40,328 nt of DNA, from NCBI RefSeq assembly GCF_001570485.1, contig NZ_BCTA01000080.1, forward strand, positions 1-40,328, read 5' to 3'. A program made the translations under genes and the position numbers. This DNA is from Mycolicibacterium novocastrense (lineage in GTDB: Bacteria; Actinomycetota; Actinomycetes; Mycobacteriales; Mycobacteriaceae). A model generated the notes under the pieces. That model ran no database searches. It saw only the letters and a list, made by a program, of their open reading frames with translations, and had not been told where the DNA came from. Numbering within the stretch: the first letter of the stretch is position 1; every line of letters begins with the position of its first letter. Of this stretch, positions 1-8,579 are shown one piece after another.

Positions 1-231
1 ATCCAGCGCAGCCGTCGAGTTGTGGTGCTCGACGGCCGAATCCTGCTGACCATCAGCAGCCTGACCCTCACCGGGAGTGATCGACGGCGGCGGCGCCGGA
101 CCCAACGGCGCCACCGGCAACAACACCCCAACCCCGGTACCGAAACCATCCCGCGCCTGACCCATCACCCCACCAGCAGCACGCACAAACCCGTCTACCG
201 ACACTCCTACCGCGCACCCGTTCCCACACAT
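1..231 (-). CDS. Unknown protein, N-terminal part only (runs off left edge)
   Basis: The minus strand reads open from about position 231 to the window edge. Translation gives a segment resembling VDGFVRAAGGVMGQARDGFG followed by a Pro/Ala-rich stretch. The start is either ATG at 231 or GTG at 204, in the same frame; neither has a well-spaced ribosome site, although GGA lies directly against the GTG. The gene follows the 278-1693 gene by about 46 bases in the same orientation, so it is probably the next gene of the ESX accessory operon. The family is not recognisable from about 70 residues. Confidence 0.55.
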   Translation of the reverse strand, partial: MCGNGCAVGVSVDGFVRAAGGVMGQARDGFGTGVGVLLPVAPLGPAPPPSITPGEGQAADGQQDSAVEHHNSTAALD

Positions 232-277
232 CTCAGTGCGTCTTCGGCGGGGTCATCATGGTCATGTCTCTCGTCAA

Positions 278-1693
278 TCAGTCAGCGGCCGGTGCCGGGG
301 CCGGTGAGCCCGCCTTTGCCGCAGTCGGATCGAACCAGCCCAAAAAGTCCGGGCCCGAACTCACACTCTCCAGCGGCTGCACCTGCCCGGACACCAGCAC
401 CTTGCCGTCGCCCAACGCCATCACCAAATGGTCCTTCCACATGCCCACATCCCCCGCCTTGAGCTGCGTCGGGGGCACCGGATCGGTCACCGGAGTGCCC
501 GCCGGCGGCAGCGTCACACCCGCAGCCTGCTGCCACGCCTCGGCCACCGGAGTGCCCCCCAGCGCCGAGCGCACGGCCTCCGCGCCCTGCGGCGTCCGCG
601 CCTCAGTCACCGAGTTGTCGGGCAACTGCACATCAGTCGACTTCGTCGCCGGTTCCACCGTCTCGGCCTGCTGCCCCTCCTGGTCCGCGCCAGCGGCCTG
701 AGTCTGCGCCGACTCCTCCTCGGAATCACTGTCGCTCTCGCTCTCGGATGCCGACTCGGTCGTGGCCTCGTCCTCGGCGAAGTCCGGGCCAGCTTCCTCG
801 GCAGGGCTCGCCTCGTCGTCGGTGAAGTCCGGGCCAGCTTCCTCAGCAGGCTGCTGATCGCTGAACCCTGCCAGCGTCGAGGCCAGCGGGTCCATAAACC
901 CAGTGGGTAGCCCCCCGCCGCCGCCGAAGCCCGGCAATCCGCCGCCACCACCGCCGAACCCAGGAATGCCCCCCATCGGCATCCCGCCACCCATCGGCAT
1001 GCCCATGCCCAAACCCGGCTGACCCAACATCCCAGCCGGGGCGGTCTGAGCCTCCTCCTGCGCCGAATCAGCTTCCACAGCAGCTCCATTGGCGCCGCCG
1101 CCGTCTGCACTGTCGGGTGCAGTGCCCACGTCGCTGTACCGGGTGGCGTTGTCCTGCGACACCGCCGCCTTGTCCTCGGAGTCGGCCGCGGCCTTCTCGA
1201 TGACCGTTCGAGCCTCCTCCAAACGGGTCTTGACGAAATCCATCAACGCCTTCTGACCCTCAACGGTGTACAGCGCCCCGTCAGCCTTCATCTGCTCGAT
1301 CTTGGCCATCACATCGGCGCGGATGTTCTCCAACTCCTGGCGGCCGACCTCACCCGCAGCCGCCACCTCCTCAGCGCTGATCCCCGCACTGTCGAGCTCC
1401 ACGAGCTGCTCCAGCATCTCGCCCACACGTCGAGCCTCCTCTTTGGCCGCCTCAGCAGCAGGCCCCTCAGCCCCCTCCGGCGGCACCGGAGGCGCCGGAG
1501 GAGGAGGCGTCGGCGACGGCTGACCGGGCACCTCAGGCGCAGTCGGGGCGTCGCCCCCGCCCCCGTTCTCTGGCCCGTCACCCTCAGTGTCGGGGCCAGG
1601 CGACAACGGCAGCAGCGGCACCAGCTTGGTGATCCCAATGATCGCGTTGGTGATCACCGTCTCGGCAGCTTTGCTAACAATGTCCCACGACAT
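278..1693 (-). CDS. Pro/Gly-rich ESX-associated protein with small C-terminal globular domain
   Basis: 471 residues. The N-terminus has a short hydrophobic helix (about residues 10-32), then a Pro-rich stretch, a helical region rich in Glu, Ala and Lys (about 75-175), a Gly/Met-rich low-complexity region with MPMGG and GFGGGGG runs (about 220-265), an acidic Ser/Glu/Asp region, and a compact C-terminal domain with AGDVGMWKDHLVMALGDGK. That domain resembles the Gly-His-Val strand region of NlpC/P60-type domains or a DUF4226-like tail, but I see no catalytic Cys motif before it. AGGGAGA lies about 5 bases before the ATG. It sits downstream of the EspK-like gene, so a role in ESX secretion is inferred from context. 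Confidence 0.75.
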   Translation of the reverse strand: MSWDIVSKAAETVITNAIIGITKLVPLLPLSPGPDTEGDGPENGGGGDAPTAPEVPGQPSPTPPPPAPPVPPEGAEGPAAEAAKEEARRVGEMLEQLVELDSAGISAEEVAAAGEVGRQELENIRADVMAKIEQMKADGALYTVEGQKALMDFVKTRLEEARTVIEKAAADSEDKAAVSQDNATRYSDVGTAPDSADGGGANGAAVEADSAQEEAQTAPAGMLGQPGLGMGMPMGGGMPMGGIPGFGGGGGGLPGFGGGGGLPTGFMDPLASTLAGFSDQQPAEEAGPDFTDDEASPAEEAGPDFAEDEATTESASESESDSDSEEESAQTQAAGADQEGQQAETVEPATKSTDVQLPDNSVTEARTPQGAEAVRSALGGTPVAEAWQQAAGVTLPPAGTPVTDPVPPTQLKAGDVGMWKDHLVMALGDGKVLVSGQVQPLESVSSGPDFLGWFDPTAAKAGSPAPAPAAD

Positions 1694-1710
1694 GCAACTC
1701 TCCCTAGTAA

Positions 1711-1998
1711 CTAGAAGTTCAATGCACGCTCGTCGGCAGCCACCGCGTCAAGCGTCGGACACGTCCCATCAATGCCAAGATTGGCCAAATACCGGTCATG
1801 AGCGACGGCGGCGACCTTGCGGACACGATTGTTCAACGTCACCGAATCCCAGTTCCGAGCGTCGGGCTTCAACACCACCCCACACACAAAACCCAGGCCA
1901 TTGACCTGCACAAACACCGTGCGCTTCGCGGAGATAGCCGTCGCCGCAACCTGCTCGCCAAGATCACCGGCCGACTCAGCAGCCTCCTGCTCCGTCAC
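1711..1998 (-). CDS. Small protein, possible YbaB/EspL-like fold
   Basis: About 95 residues from GTG at 1998. This start is preferred over GTG at 2016 because GGAAGGGG lies four bases before it. The order of elements (a helix, strands with VFVQVNGLGFVCGVVL, a WDS turn, then a helix with VAAVAHDRYL) resembles YbaB/EbfC-like and EspL-like proteins, which in ESX-1 loci accompany secreted substrates. The gap to the 1693 start is only 17 bases, so the two genes are probably cotranscribed. The fold assignment is tentative. Confidence 0.65.
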   Translation of the reverse strand: MTEQEAAESAGDLGEQVAATAISAKRTVFVQVNGLGFVCGVVLKPDARNWDSVTLNNRVRKVAAVAHDRYLANLGIDGTCPTLDAVAADERALNF

Positions 1999-2113
1999 GG
2001 TTCCCCTTCCGGCCACACACCCACGTCACCTGACCCGCATACTGCTGGACATATTACACATATTCATGCAACGGGTGAACACATCAGGCACAATTCTGTT
2101 GGGGGGTGGTCGG

Positions 2114-4522
2114 TCAGCTGGGCGTCCCCGCGGTCTTCGGCCGCGGCGCCAGCACCGCATCGACGACATGGCCAAACCCGCCGATCTTGGCGCAGTAGAC
2201 CAGATCAGGCAGAGACGGCGGCTGAACACGCCAACACCTCAGCAGCTCGATCACCAGGCCCGCCCTGTAGAAGTGCACATACACCTGCTGCGAAGCCCGC
2301 GACACCTCGGAATCGTCAGCGTCGAGCACCGCTCCGGCCATGCTCGGATGCAGCACCGCAGAATTATGCCGCTCAATCACGTTGCGGTAGTGAGCATCCC
2401 AGTCCACGGCGGTACGGCTGCGCAACGGCTCCAACACATGATCCACGTCGTATTGCTCGATCAGCCGTGACTCCTGGCCGTCCATCCCGGCCAACGGACT
2501 CGGCGTCTGCGCAGCCGCGGCCAGCACCGCCTCAGTGATCGCCCCAGCGGCCTGCAGCCCCAGACCCTGTTGCAAGATGGTCTGCACCTTCGCCCAAGCC
2601 GGACGATCCACCGTCATCAACCGGTGAACGTATCCCCCGCCCACACTCGGAGCCTCACCAGGACTGTGCAGGATCTCGACCGCGCGGATCGACTCGAAAT
2701 CAGGCCACCCCACCGGCCGAGCAACACCCAACTCCGTGGTCACCAACGCCGACCGTCGAGCCCCCGCAACATGCTCAGACAACTCCTCGGCATGAGCCGC
2801 GAGCAACGACGTCGGCTGCTCAACGCCCATGAACCGAGTGGCCCAATTCAAAGGGAGCAGCTCATCAAACACCGCCAGGTGCGCTGAGTTCGGAATAAAG
2901 ACCCCAGGAGGCACATAGGCGCCCCCGCCTACGCTGGATGCAATCGACACCGACGGACCCGAAGGCAACTGCACCACCGACACCGCCCACTGCACGAACC
3001 CGCCATTGAGCAGGTCCTCCCGGACCTCTGTCCCGCGAACCAATCCATCCAGAACCCGCCGCGCCAACAGTAGATCCGCGCTCGGCTCCGAATCCGTCAG
3101 TGCCGCACCAGTACCGGCACCCCCGCTGCCGGCCACCAGCGGAGCCCCCGCACCGCCACCGCCCTGATGCGAGGACGGGCCGACAGGAGCCGCAGGCTGA
3201 GCCGACGCCGGCACCGTCCCTGCACCAGGCGGCGGCAAAGGACCACCACCACCACCAGGCGGCACATACGGCGCCAAACCACCACCACCACCACTTGCGA
3301 CCGGCGGTACCGCCCCGCCACCACCGCCAACAGGAGCCGGAGCACTCGGTGCAGCCGCCGCAGCCGCCCCCTGAGCGGGAACCACCGGAGCCTGCTGCCC
3401 AGGAGCAGCGACCGTAGTCACCGAAGGATGCTGCGCCGCAAACTTTTCCAACGCCGGCGACGGAGTCGCGGGCACCGCACCCGACGCCCCCATCCCCGAC
3501 GCCAAACCCGACTGGAAACTACCCGCCGCGCTCGACAACGGATTACTGCTCAACGCATCCGACATCGACGAGGCAGGAGCCGTCGCCGCATCCTTCAACG
3601 GACTCCCACCCAACGAACTCAAACCCGACGGCATCTGCGGCGGACGCAAACCACCCATGCCGCTGCCTACGCCGCTACCCACATTCCCCACCTGGGGGCT
3701 GCTCATTGTCGGCATAGTCGGCTGCGTGACAGGACTGGTCACGGGCGTGATACCGGGCTCAACAGCCTCGACTGGGCGCTGACCGTTCAGGGCATCCGCA
3801 GTATCCGTACCCAGGTCGCCCGCCCCGTTGGCGACGTTTTCGGGGGTGCCCTGATCATTCACTCGATCAGGACTCGTGGTGCCGTCCTCAGCGTTACCCA
3901 CAGGCTCAGACGTGGCGTCGTCGGGAACTTCTTCCGAGGAGCCTTCGCGCTGCGCATCCTTTTCTGCCTCGTTACTGGCGGGCTCCGATTCTGTTCCAGC
4001 GCCAGGCGCTTCTTCCTTTCCAGGCATGGGAAGTGGTGGAGGGGCGGCGGCGATGTCTCCCAAGGCGGTGCTGAAGGCGGTGGCGGCCTCGGCTTTGAAG
4101 GTGGCTCCCGAGAATGGTGTCTTGGTATTTTGTGCTGTCTCCCAGGCTTGTTGAGCGGCATCGCCGATCCGTGTGAGGTCCAGTTTTAGCCCGACGACGG
4201 TGCTCTTGTAGGACTCCGCGGTAACTGCCTTCGAACCAAGATGATCGGCTACGTCGTAGGCGTGGTTGCGCATTTCGGTGAGCCGTTCGACCCGCGCGGT
4301 GCCCGCCTGGCCCTGGAGAAGATCGGGGCTCGTGGACATTTTGCGTTTCAGGGTGTCGCCGTAGGCGGAGAACCGGGTTTCGGCGTCGCGATGTTCATCG
4401 GCGACACCTTGAATGTCGTTCTCACTGATGCTCGGCCAGAACTCACCGATTGCCATCTGAGCACCAATGCCTGGTGGCCGCTGAATATCGCCCGCTCCAC
4501 CTAGCGATCCAGTAGCCGGCAT
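2114..4522 (-). CDS. EspK-like ESX secretion-associated protein
   Basis: 802 residues in three parts. An N-terminal helical region (about 25-160) recalls WXG100/PPE-type secreted bundles. A long Pro/Ala/Gly-rich low-complexity linker (about 165-480) carries several GGGG runs. A C-terminal globular region begins with LLARRVLDGL and contains GGFVQWAVSV, SSVGGGAYVPPGV and PNSAHLAVFDE. The same arrangement and similar motifs occur in M. tuberculosis EspK (Rv3879c), which assists secretion of EspB. GGGGAGAG lies about 8 bases before the ATG. In ESX-1 the order is espB-espL-espK; here the same order holds with two extra genes between espL and espK. Confidence 0.78.
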   Translation of the reverse strand: MPATGSLGGAGDIQRPPGIGAQMAIGEFWPSISENDIQGVADEHRDAETRFSAYGDTLKRKMSTSPDLLQGQAGTARVERLTEMRNHAYDVADHLGSKAVTAESYKSTVVGLKLDLTRIGDAAQQAWETAQNTKTPFSGATFKAEAATAFSTALGDIAAAPPPLPMPGKEEAPGAGTESEPASNEAEKDAQREGSSEEVPDDATSEPVGNAEDGTTSPDRVNDQGTPENVANGAGDLGTDTADALNGQRPVEAVEPGITPVTSPVTQPTMPTMSSPQVGNVGSGVGSGMGGLRPPQMPSGLSSLGGSPLKDAATAPASSMSDALSSNPLSSAAGSFQSGLASGMGASGAVPATPSPALEKFAAQHPSVTTVAAPGQQAPVVPAQGAAAAAAPSAPAPVGGGGGAVPPVASGGGGGLAPYVPPGGGGGPLPPPGAGTVPASAQPAAPVGPSSHQGGGGAGAPLVAGSGGAGTGAALTDSEPSADLLLARRVLDGLVRGTEVREDLLNGGFVQWAVSVVQLPSGPSVSIASSVGGGAYVPPGVFIPNSAHLAVFDELLPLNWATRFMGVEQPTSLLAAHAEELSEHVAGARRSALVTTELGVARPVGWPDFESIRAVEILHSPGEAPSVGGGYVHRLMTVDRPAWAKVQTILQQGLGLQAAGAITEAVLAAAAQTPSPLAGMDGQESRLIEQYDVDHVLEPLRSRTAVDWDAHYRNVIERHNSAVLHPSMAGAVLDADDSEVSRASQQVYVHFYRAGLVIELLRCWRVQPPSLPDLVYCAKIGGFGHVVDAVLAPRPKTAGTPS

Positions 4523-4563
4523 AGCTGCGCTCTCCCCTCATTCACACGGATGCAAAACAGAAC

Positions 4564-5247
4564 TCAGCCTTGGTCGAGGCCGCAGATCTGCCACACTCGA
4601 TCACTCGCGGCTTGCTCGGCCTCCGCACTGTGCGTGGGTGGTTCAGCCAGCCCGCGTTGGCGAATTGGTCCGTAGGCCGCCATGCGTGCGTAGTACGCGG
4701 ACACCATGCCGGCCACTGCTTCTCGAATATCGGGACTCGCTCCGGGAAACTCCTGTAGGGCGGTCTCCAGTGCTGTTACTCCAGGAAGGATGTCGCTTGC
4801 CTTCTTGTCCTTCGTTGGCATTGCGCCGTTGACGATTGCGTAGCGTGTGCACAGCCCCACGTTCTGGGCGTGTGTGTCTCCGGTGGCCGGTGTGCTTGCA
4901 GCATTTGTGGGTTGACCTGTTTGAGACGCACTGTCGGTTGATGATCTGGTGACAATGGTCCCGACCACGGCTCCCATTCCCGCAGCGACCAGGGCTGTGG
5001 CCGCGACAAGGGAGATGAGGCCACCTCGCCCAGAGCGCTTGCGTGGCGAGACGGGTGCACCGAAGTTTCCCGGAACGGGTGTGGGTTGGTATCCGGGCGC
5101 TCCAGGCGCAGCAGCTCCTTGCGGGGCAGCCGGGTAATAGCCCCATCCCTCGGGGGCAGGTTGATACCCCGAACCTTCGGGTGCTGGTTGGTAGCCAGCC
5201 CCGGGTGCGGGTCCTGTGCCAGGCCCGGTTGTGATGGGGTGGCTCAT
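4564..5247 (-). CDS. Single-pass membrane protein with Tyr/Pro-rich cytoplasmic tail
   Basis: 227 residues. The N-terminal 70 residues are Pro/Gly/Tyr-rich with repeated GYQPAPEG units (about 18-35) and a basic RKRSGR before a hydrophobic segment at about 76-99, so the N-terminus should be cytoplasmic and the C-terminus extracytoplasmic. After a Ser/Thr/Pro linker comes a helical domain with two Cys (CTRY and ICG) that could form a disulfide. This layout is common in mycobacterial membrane proteins near ESX loci. GGGAGA precedes the ATG. The function is unknown; it was not recognised as a named ESX component. Confidence 0.75.
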   Translation of the reverse strand: MSHPITTGPGTGPAPGAGYQPAPEGSGYQPAPEGWGYYPAAPQGAAAPGAPGYQPTPVPGNFGAPVSPRKRSGRGGLISLVAATALVAAGMGAVVGTIVTRSSTDSASQTGQPTNAASTPATGDTHAQNVGLCTRYAIVNGAMPTKDKKASDILPGVTALETALQEFPGASPDIREAVAGMVSAYYARMAAYGPIRQRGLAEPPTHSAEAEQAASDRVWQICGLDQG

Positions 5248-5348
5248 GTTGTCTCCCTGCGTATCGGGTGGATGGTTAGAGCCTACCGCTCATCACCAGG
5301 CCACGACCCCGCGAATTACGTCCTGAGCTCCTACTTCCGTTCCTCTTG

Positions 5349-5903
5349 TCAGATTGGTGCGATGCCGCCAGAGACGTTCGGCCCGGGGCCAGCGCCGCCG
5401 CCGTCACTGGGGTCGGGCCAGACCGGCTGAGGTGTCCCCCACTCGTCGAGTTCCCAGTCATGGTCCCCGCCGACGCCCCACGGCCCCTCGGGTAGACCGC
5501 CGGACGAGTAGCTAGCGAGCTGAACGCTGCCGGTATCCGGGGTCTGTGCCTCTGGCCCAGGCACGGCACCGTTTATGGTGGCGGCGGCTTCACCATCCGC
5601 GGCTTCCAACGTGGCAGAGCAGGTGCTGTCCGCCGAGGCTGTCTCGCTCGCCACAGCGGTGGCGAGAGCTTCGCATGCGGCCAGTTCGGCAGCCCACGGG
5701 CTCATAGTCGCTGTGATCGCAGCACTCACGGCATCTGGTTTCACCCCGGCCGCCGTCGCGGCAGCGGCCCCGACCGCCCCGCCCGCCCCTGCGGCGGCAA
5801 CGGTGGCTGCCTCGGCCGCGGTGTTGGCGCCATCGGCGATGAGCGGAAGCGGTTCGATCTCGATGTTGTCGGCTGACTGTCCCGATGATGTGACGGCGGG
5901 CAT
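5349..5903 (-). CDS. Ala-rich helical protein, EspC/EspJ-like candidate ESX substrate
   Basis: 184 residues. Residues about 20-115 are almost pure Ala-rich helix with a pattern (PDAVSAAI, WAAELAACEA, then ATLEAADGEAAATI) like the WXG100-related EspC and EspJ families. The C-terminal 60 residues are Gly/Pro/Trp-rich and probably disordered. Two Cys lie in the helical part. GGAGG stands about 8 bases before the ATG. The gene starts two bases after the stop of the EspL-like gene, indicating cotranscription and coupling. Assignment as a secreted substrate is inferred from composition and context. Confidence 0.65.
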   Translation of the reverse strand: MPAVTSSGQSADNIEIEPLPLIADGANTAAEAATVAAAGAGGAVGAAAATAAGVKPDAVSAAITATMSPWAAELAACEALATAVASETASADSTCSATLEAADGEAAATINGAVPGPEAQTPDTGSVQLASYSSGGLPEGPWGVGGDHDWELDEWGTPQPVWPDPSDGGGAGPGPNVSGGIAPI

Positions 5904-5905
5904 TT

Positions 5906-6304
5906 CTATAGCCTCCGTTGGGTGTTCGGGCTGTGCACTGCTTGGGCTAGCTGGTTAGCCACCGGATGCTGGAGCAGTTCGGGTGAAGCGATCTTGGCGC
6001 ACTCGTCGAACAGCTTTTGTGAGATGGCATCGAGGCCTTCGGCGGCATTGCGGGCGTTCTGCGCCAATGCGTCGCTGATGCGGTCGTTGAGTTCGCCGAT
6101 CGTCAACTCCTGCTGGAGGCCCTCGCGAACGTCGAGGTCAAGAAGCCGTCCCCGCGAGTCGTGGACGACGATGATGTCCTCGTCGTCGCTGGTGCTCGAT
6201 AGGAATGCGTCGGTCTCCTCATCCCAGGCGTAGATCGCATCCAGCATCGTGTTCAGGGGTGCCAGCGCCGCCTCGGCGGCAGGGTTATTCGGTGGTGTCG
6301 CCAT
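5906..6304 (-). CDS. EspL-like YbaB-fold protein
   Basis: 132 residues. The central part (about 35-110) has the EspL pattern: an acidic strand (DDEDIIVVHDSRGRL), LDLDVREGL, then a long helix (ELNDRISDALAQNARNAAEG). M. tuberculosis EspL (Rv3880c) is a small YbaB-fold protein needed for stability and secretion of EspB and EspE. GGAGGAG lies six bases before the ATG, and the start lies inside the 3' end of the EspB-like gene (20-base overlap), so translation is probably coupled. It likely acts in the cytoplasm as a chaperone or regulator of the substrate encoded just upstream. Confidence 0.75.
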   Translation of the reverse strand: MATPPNNPAAEAALAPLNTMLDAIYAWDEETDAFLSSTSDDEDIIVVHDSRGRLLDLDVREGLQQELTIGELNDRISDALAQNARNAAEGLDAISQKLFDECAKIASPELLQHPVANQLAQAVHSPNTQRRL

Positions 6305-8048
6305 GGGTCTCCTCCTGAGTCGTGGACGACTTACGCCGGCCAGGACGCTTCCTCACTTGTTCCAACTCCCCGAACACCGGCTCGGTGTTGGCTTGGTCGC
6401 GATGCACGACCCGCTTATCGGGGTGTAGGTCTTGGTCCCTCTCCGGGGTGTTGTTGCCCCCCATGCCGCCCATCATCGGCGGATACATGCCACCCATCAT
6501 CGGCCTACCGGTCGCGGCGCCTGCGGGGGTCGACGCCGCCGGCGCAGTACCGGCCGCTGGAGCGATCGCAGCACCGGGTGCGGCCGCCGACACCGAACTC
6601 GACGGGCCACCAGCAGGTAAACCGCCACCGCCCCCGCTGCCGCTGCCGCCGCCACTGCTGGCCGGGGTGGTGCCCAGCTCGCTTGGGCTCACGTCGTCGA
6701 AGCCCGTGTCCTCCGGGGACGGCAAGCCCTCACCTCCGGTGCTGGGCAGGCCACCCAGACTGGGCATCCCCGACAGCGCCGACAGCGGAGAAGCTCCCCC
6801 ACCGGGCATCATCGGCGAACCGCCGCCCGCCGATTGGCTCACCGCACCCAGAATCGAGCCCAGGACAGTGCCCGCAGTGTTGGCGGTCGCATCGGTAGCC
6901 GGAGTCAGCGCAGGATCAGCGGCCGTCGGCTCACTGGGAAGATCCCCTTGCTCGGCGGCCGCGATGTCGCCCGTCTGCTGTGCTGTCGGATCGGGCGCGT
7001 GGTTGGTTTGCGGATCACCCTCGGTGCCCGGATTGCCAGACCCGGGTCCGTCCTCGACCTCCTCGGTGGTGGGCTCGGGCTTGTCCTTCTTTTTGTCAGC
7101 CTCGGTGGTCGACTCGTTGTGCTCAGGATTGGCGGTGCCGGGTGTGCCCCCCACGATCGGCGGGGGCACCGACGGTGGCGGCGGCACGGTCACCGTGTCG
7201 ATGTTGGCGGCCGCCGCATAGGTGGTCTGTGCCGTCACGGCCTCAGCCTGCGCGGTGGAGATGTTGGTCTGGGCCACCACCAACGGTTCATTGATCACGC
7301 CGGCGCTGGCGTTGAACTTCTGCAGCGCGGTGCGGTACTCGTCGCGCAATGCCTTGAACGTCTCCGGTGTCGGGGTGGCGGTGCGGGCGTTGTCGACGGT
7401 GCTGGCCGCCGACTCCGCGGAGGAGGCCAAAGTTCGGGCATAGTTCGCGGCCTCGGCCAACCACGAGGCGTGCTCGGAGATGTTGCGGCCTGCGGGCTGG
7501 TTGCCTGCGTTCCAGTTCGCGTCGACCCCTTGGGCCGCCCGCTTGGTGTCACCGGACTGCGTGTCCAACTCCGTTGCCAGCGTGCGGAACTGACTCGCCA
7601 GCGTGCGCAGCGGCTCCGATCCCGGCCCGCCGTGGATAAACGCCGACCAGGTTTCAGCCGCCATCGGTGCGGGCGCGGCCGGCACTGCCGGGGCGCCAGG
7701 CAACGACGGCATCTGGCCAGGCACGGTGGGCAAGACAGGCACCGACGAGGACGGCTGGGCCTGTCCATAGCTCGAGATCACCGAGGCGGCATCGACGTCG
7801 CTCTGGTCCAGTGCCACCCCGGTGGTGGTCACGGCCATTCCGCCGGCCGCGCGCTGGGCCATCGAATGCGCGATGAGCAGTTCCAGCCCCGTGGCCCATG
7901 CGGTGAACGACCCGGCCACAGCGGTCGACACCTGGTCGGGGGCTGCCGGCTGGCACAGCGAGCAGGAGGGTGCATGCCCGGCCGCGCCGTCCTGCAACTC
8001 GCGACCATGGGCGACCAGGGCCGGTGGCTCGAACGAAATATTAACCAC
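6285..8048 (-). CDS. EspB-like secreted ESX substrate
   Basis: 587 residues. An N-terminal PE-like helical hairpin (about 1-95, with FTAWATGLELLIAHSMAQRA) is followed by a PPE-like helical region (about 130-290) holding NWNAGNQPAGRN and a W..EA..YA helix. The corresponding EspB segments are the NWEG turn and the helix before HPTYEDI. Then come an acidic/Pro-rich linker, a Gly/Ser/Ala-rich region, MMGGM repeats and a basic tail (RKRPGRRK), the same order as in EspB (Rv3881c), which is secreted through ESX-1 and processed near its C-terminus. A CSLC motif near the N-terminus is unusual. It is larger than EspB (about 460 residues). Confidence 0.75.
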   Translation of the reverse strand: MVNISFEPPALVAHGRELQDGAAGHAPSCSLCQPAAPDQVSTAVAGSFTAWATGLELLIAHSMAQRAAGGMAVTTTGVALDQSDVDAASVISSYGQAQPSSSVPVLPTVPGQMPSLPGAPAVPAAPAPMAAETWSAFIHGGPGSEPLRTLASQFRTLATELDTQSGDTKRAAQGVDANWNAGNQPAGRNISEHASWLAEAANYARTLASSAESAASTVDNARTATPTPETFKALRDEYRTALQKFNASAGVINEPLVVAQTNISTAQAEAVTAQTTYAAAANIDTVTVPPPPSVPPPIVGGTPGTANPEHNESTTEADKKKDKPEPTTEEVEDGPGSGNPGTEGDPQTNHAPDPTAQQTGDIAAAEQGDLPSEPTAADPALTPATDATANTAGTVLGSILGAVSQSAGGGSPMMPGGGASPLSALSGMPSLGGLPSTGGEGLPSPEDTGFDDVSPSELGTTPASSGGGSGSGGGGGLPAGGPSSSVSAAAPGAAIAPAAGTAPAASTPAGAATGRPMMGGMYPPMMGGMGGNNTPERDQDLHPDKRVVHRDQANTEPVFGELEQVRKRPGRRKSSTTQEETHGDTTE

Positions 8049-8102
8049 GCCAACCCCCTTCCCGGTTCAACCCCAGCCCGACGGCCCCTCACGCCCGTGA
8101 GG

Positions 8103-8420
8103 TCAGATCTGCACCGCGGCGTCGATGGCGCGGGCGGTGTCGTCGTCAGCGACCTCGAATCCCGTCCGATGATTGCGCAATTTCTGTGCGTGCGCCCGCG
8201 CCCAGGCGATGACGCGCTCATAGCTCAGACCGCGTTCGGTCGTTTCCAGGGCCTTGGCCTGGATGAACGCCGAATAGATCGGCCCCAACTGGTTGTTCAA
8301 CTGCTCGATGTCGGGCTGTGTCGACGCCAGGTATTGCGCCAACTCGTCGGCGTAGGTGTCCCAGCGGTCGGCCAGGGCGGCCGCGGCCTCGGGGTCCAGA
8401 CTGATCTGATCAGCGCTCAT
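8103..8420 (-). CDS. EspC-like WXG100-superfamily small ESX protein
   Basis: 105 residues, all helical. It begins with LDPEAAAALADRWDTYADEL, as in EspC and other type VII secretion targets. A second helix ends in GFEVADDDTARAI, where the usual secretion signal Tyr-x-x-x-Asp/Glu appears as Phe-Glu-Val-Ala-Asp, a conservative Tyr-to-Phe change. It is the first gene of the minus-strand ESX operon, 54 bases upstream of the EspB-like gene, so it may be a secretion partner for that protein. The family fit is good; the pairing is inferred. Confidence 0.72.
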   Translation of the reverse strand: MSADQISLDPEAAAALADRWDTYADELAQYLASTQPDIEQLNNQLGPIYSAFIQAKALETTERGLSYERVIAWARAHAQKLRNHRTGFEVADDDTARAIDAAVQI

Positions 8421-8579
8421 AACAGTGTGTGCCTCTCTCGTGCCCGCCGAATGTGCCTAACATGTTCACGAACTGCTCCATTGTGTACTGTACGTCTCAT
8501 TGCGCGCAAGGGGAATGCGCAAGACACGCCGGACCCACTTACAGGGTAAATCGGTTCCGAGGTGAAAGGGTCACCTGTT
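8421..8579. promoter_or_regulatory. Divergent promoter region for the ESX operon and the 8580 gene
   Basis: This 159-base gap separates two divergent genes. It contains the palindrome AACATGTT (8459-8466), a GTAC-T-GTAC dyad (about 8486-8494) and two partly matching TGCGC..AAG direct repeats (about 8500-8522). On the minus strand a TTGCGC element is followed 16 bases later by TACACA, a possible promoter for the ESX operon. No promoter is clear on the plus strand. The duplicated RHH-like protein encoded at 8580 is a natural candidate to bind here, but this is inference. Confidence 0.4.

Noticed and set aside
22..462. Plus-strand open frame at the left edge
   Set aside because: It overlaps the partial minus-strand gene and the end of the 278-1693 gene and has low-complexity Pro/Thr/Arg composition.
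3167..4189. Long Arg/Thr-rich plus-strand frame
   Set aside because: It is the antisense shadow of the repetitive EspK-like gene.
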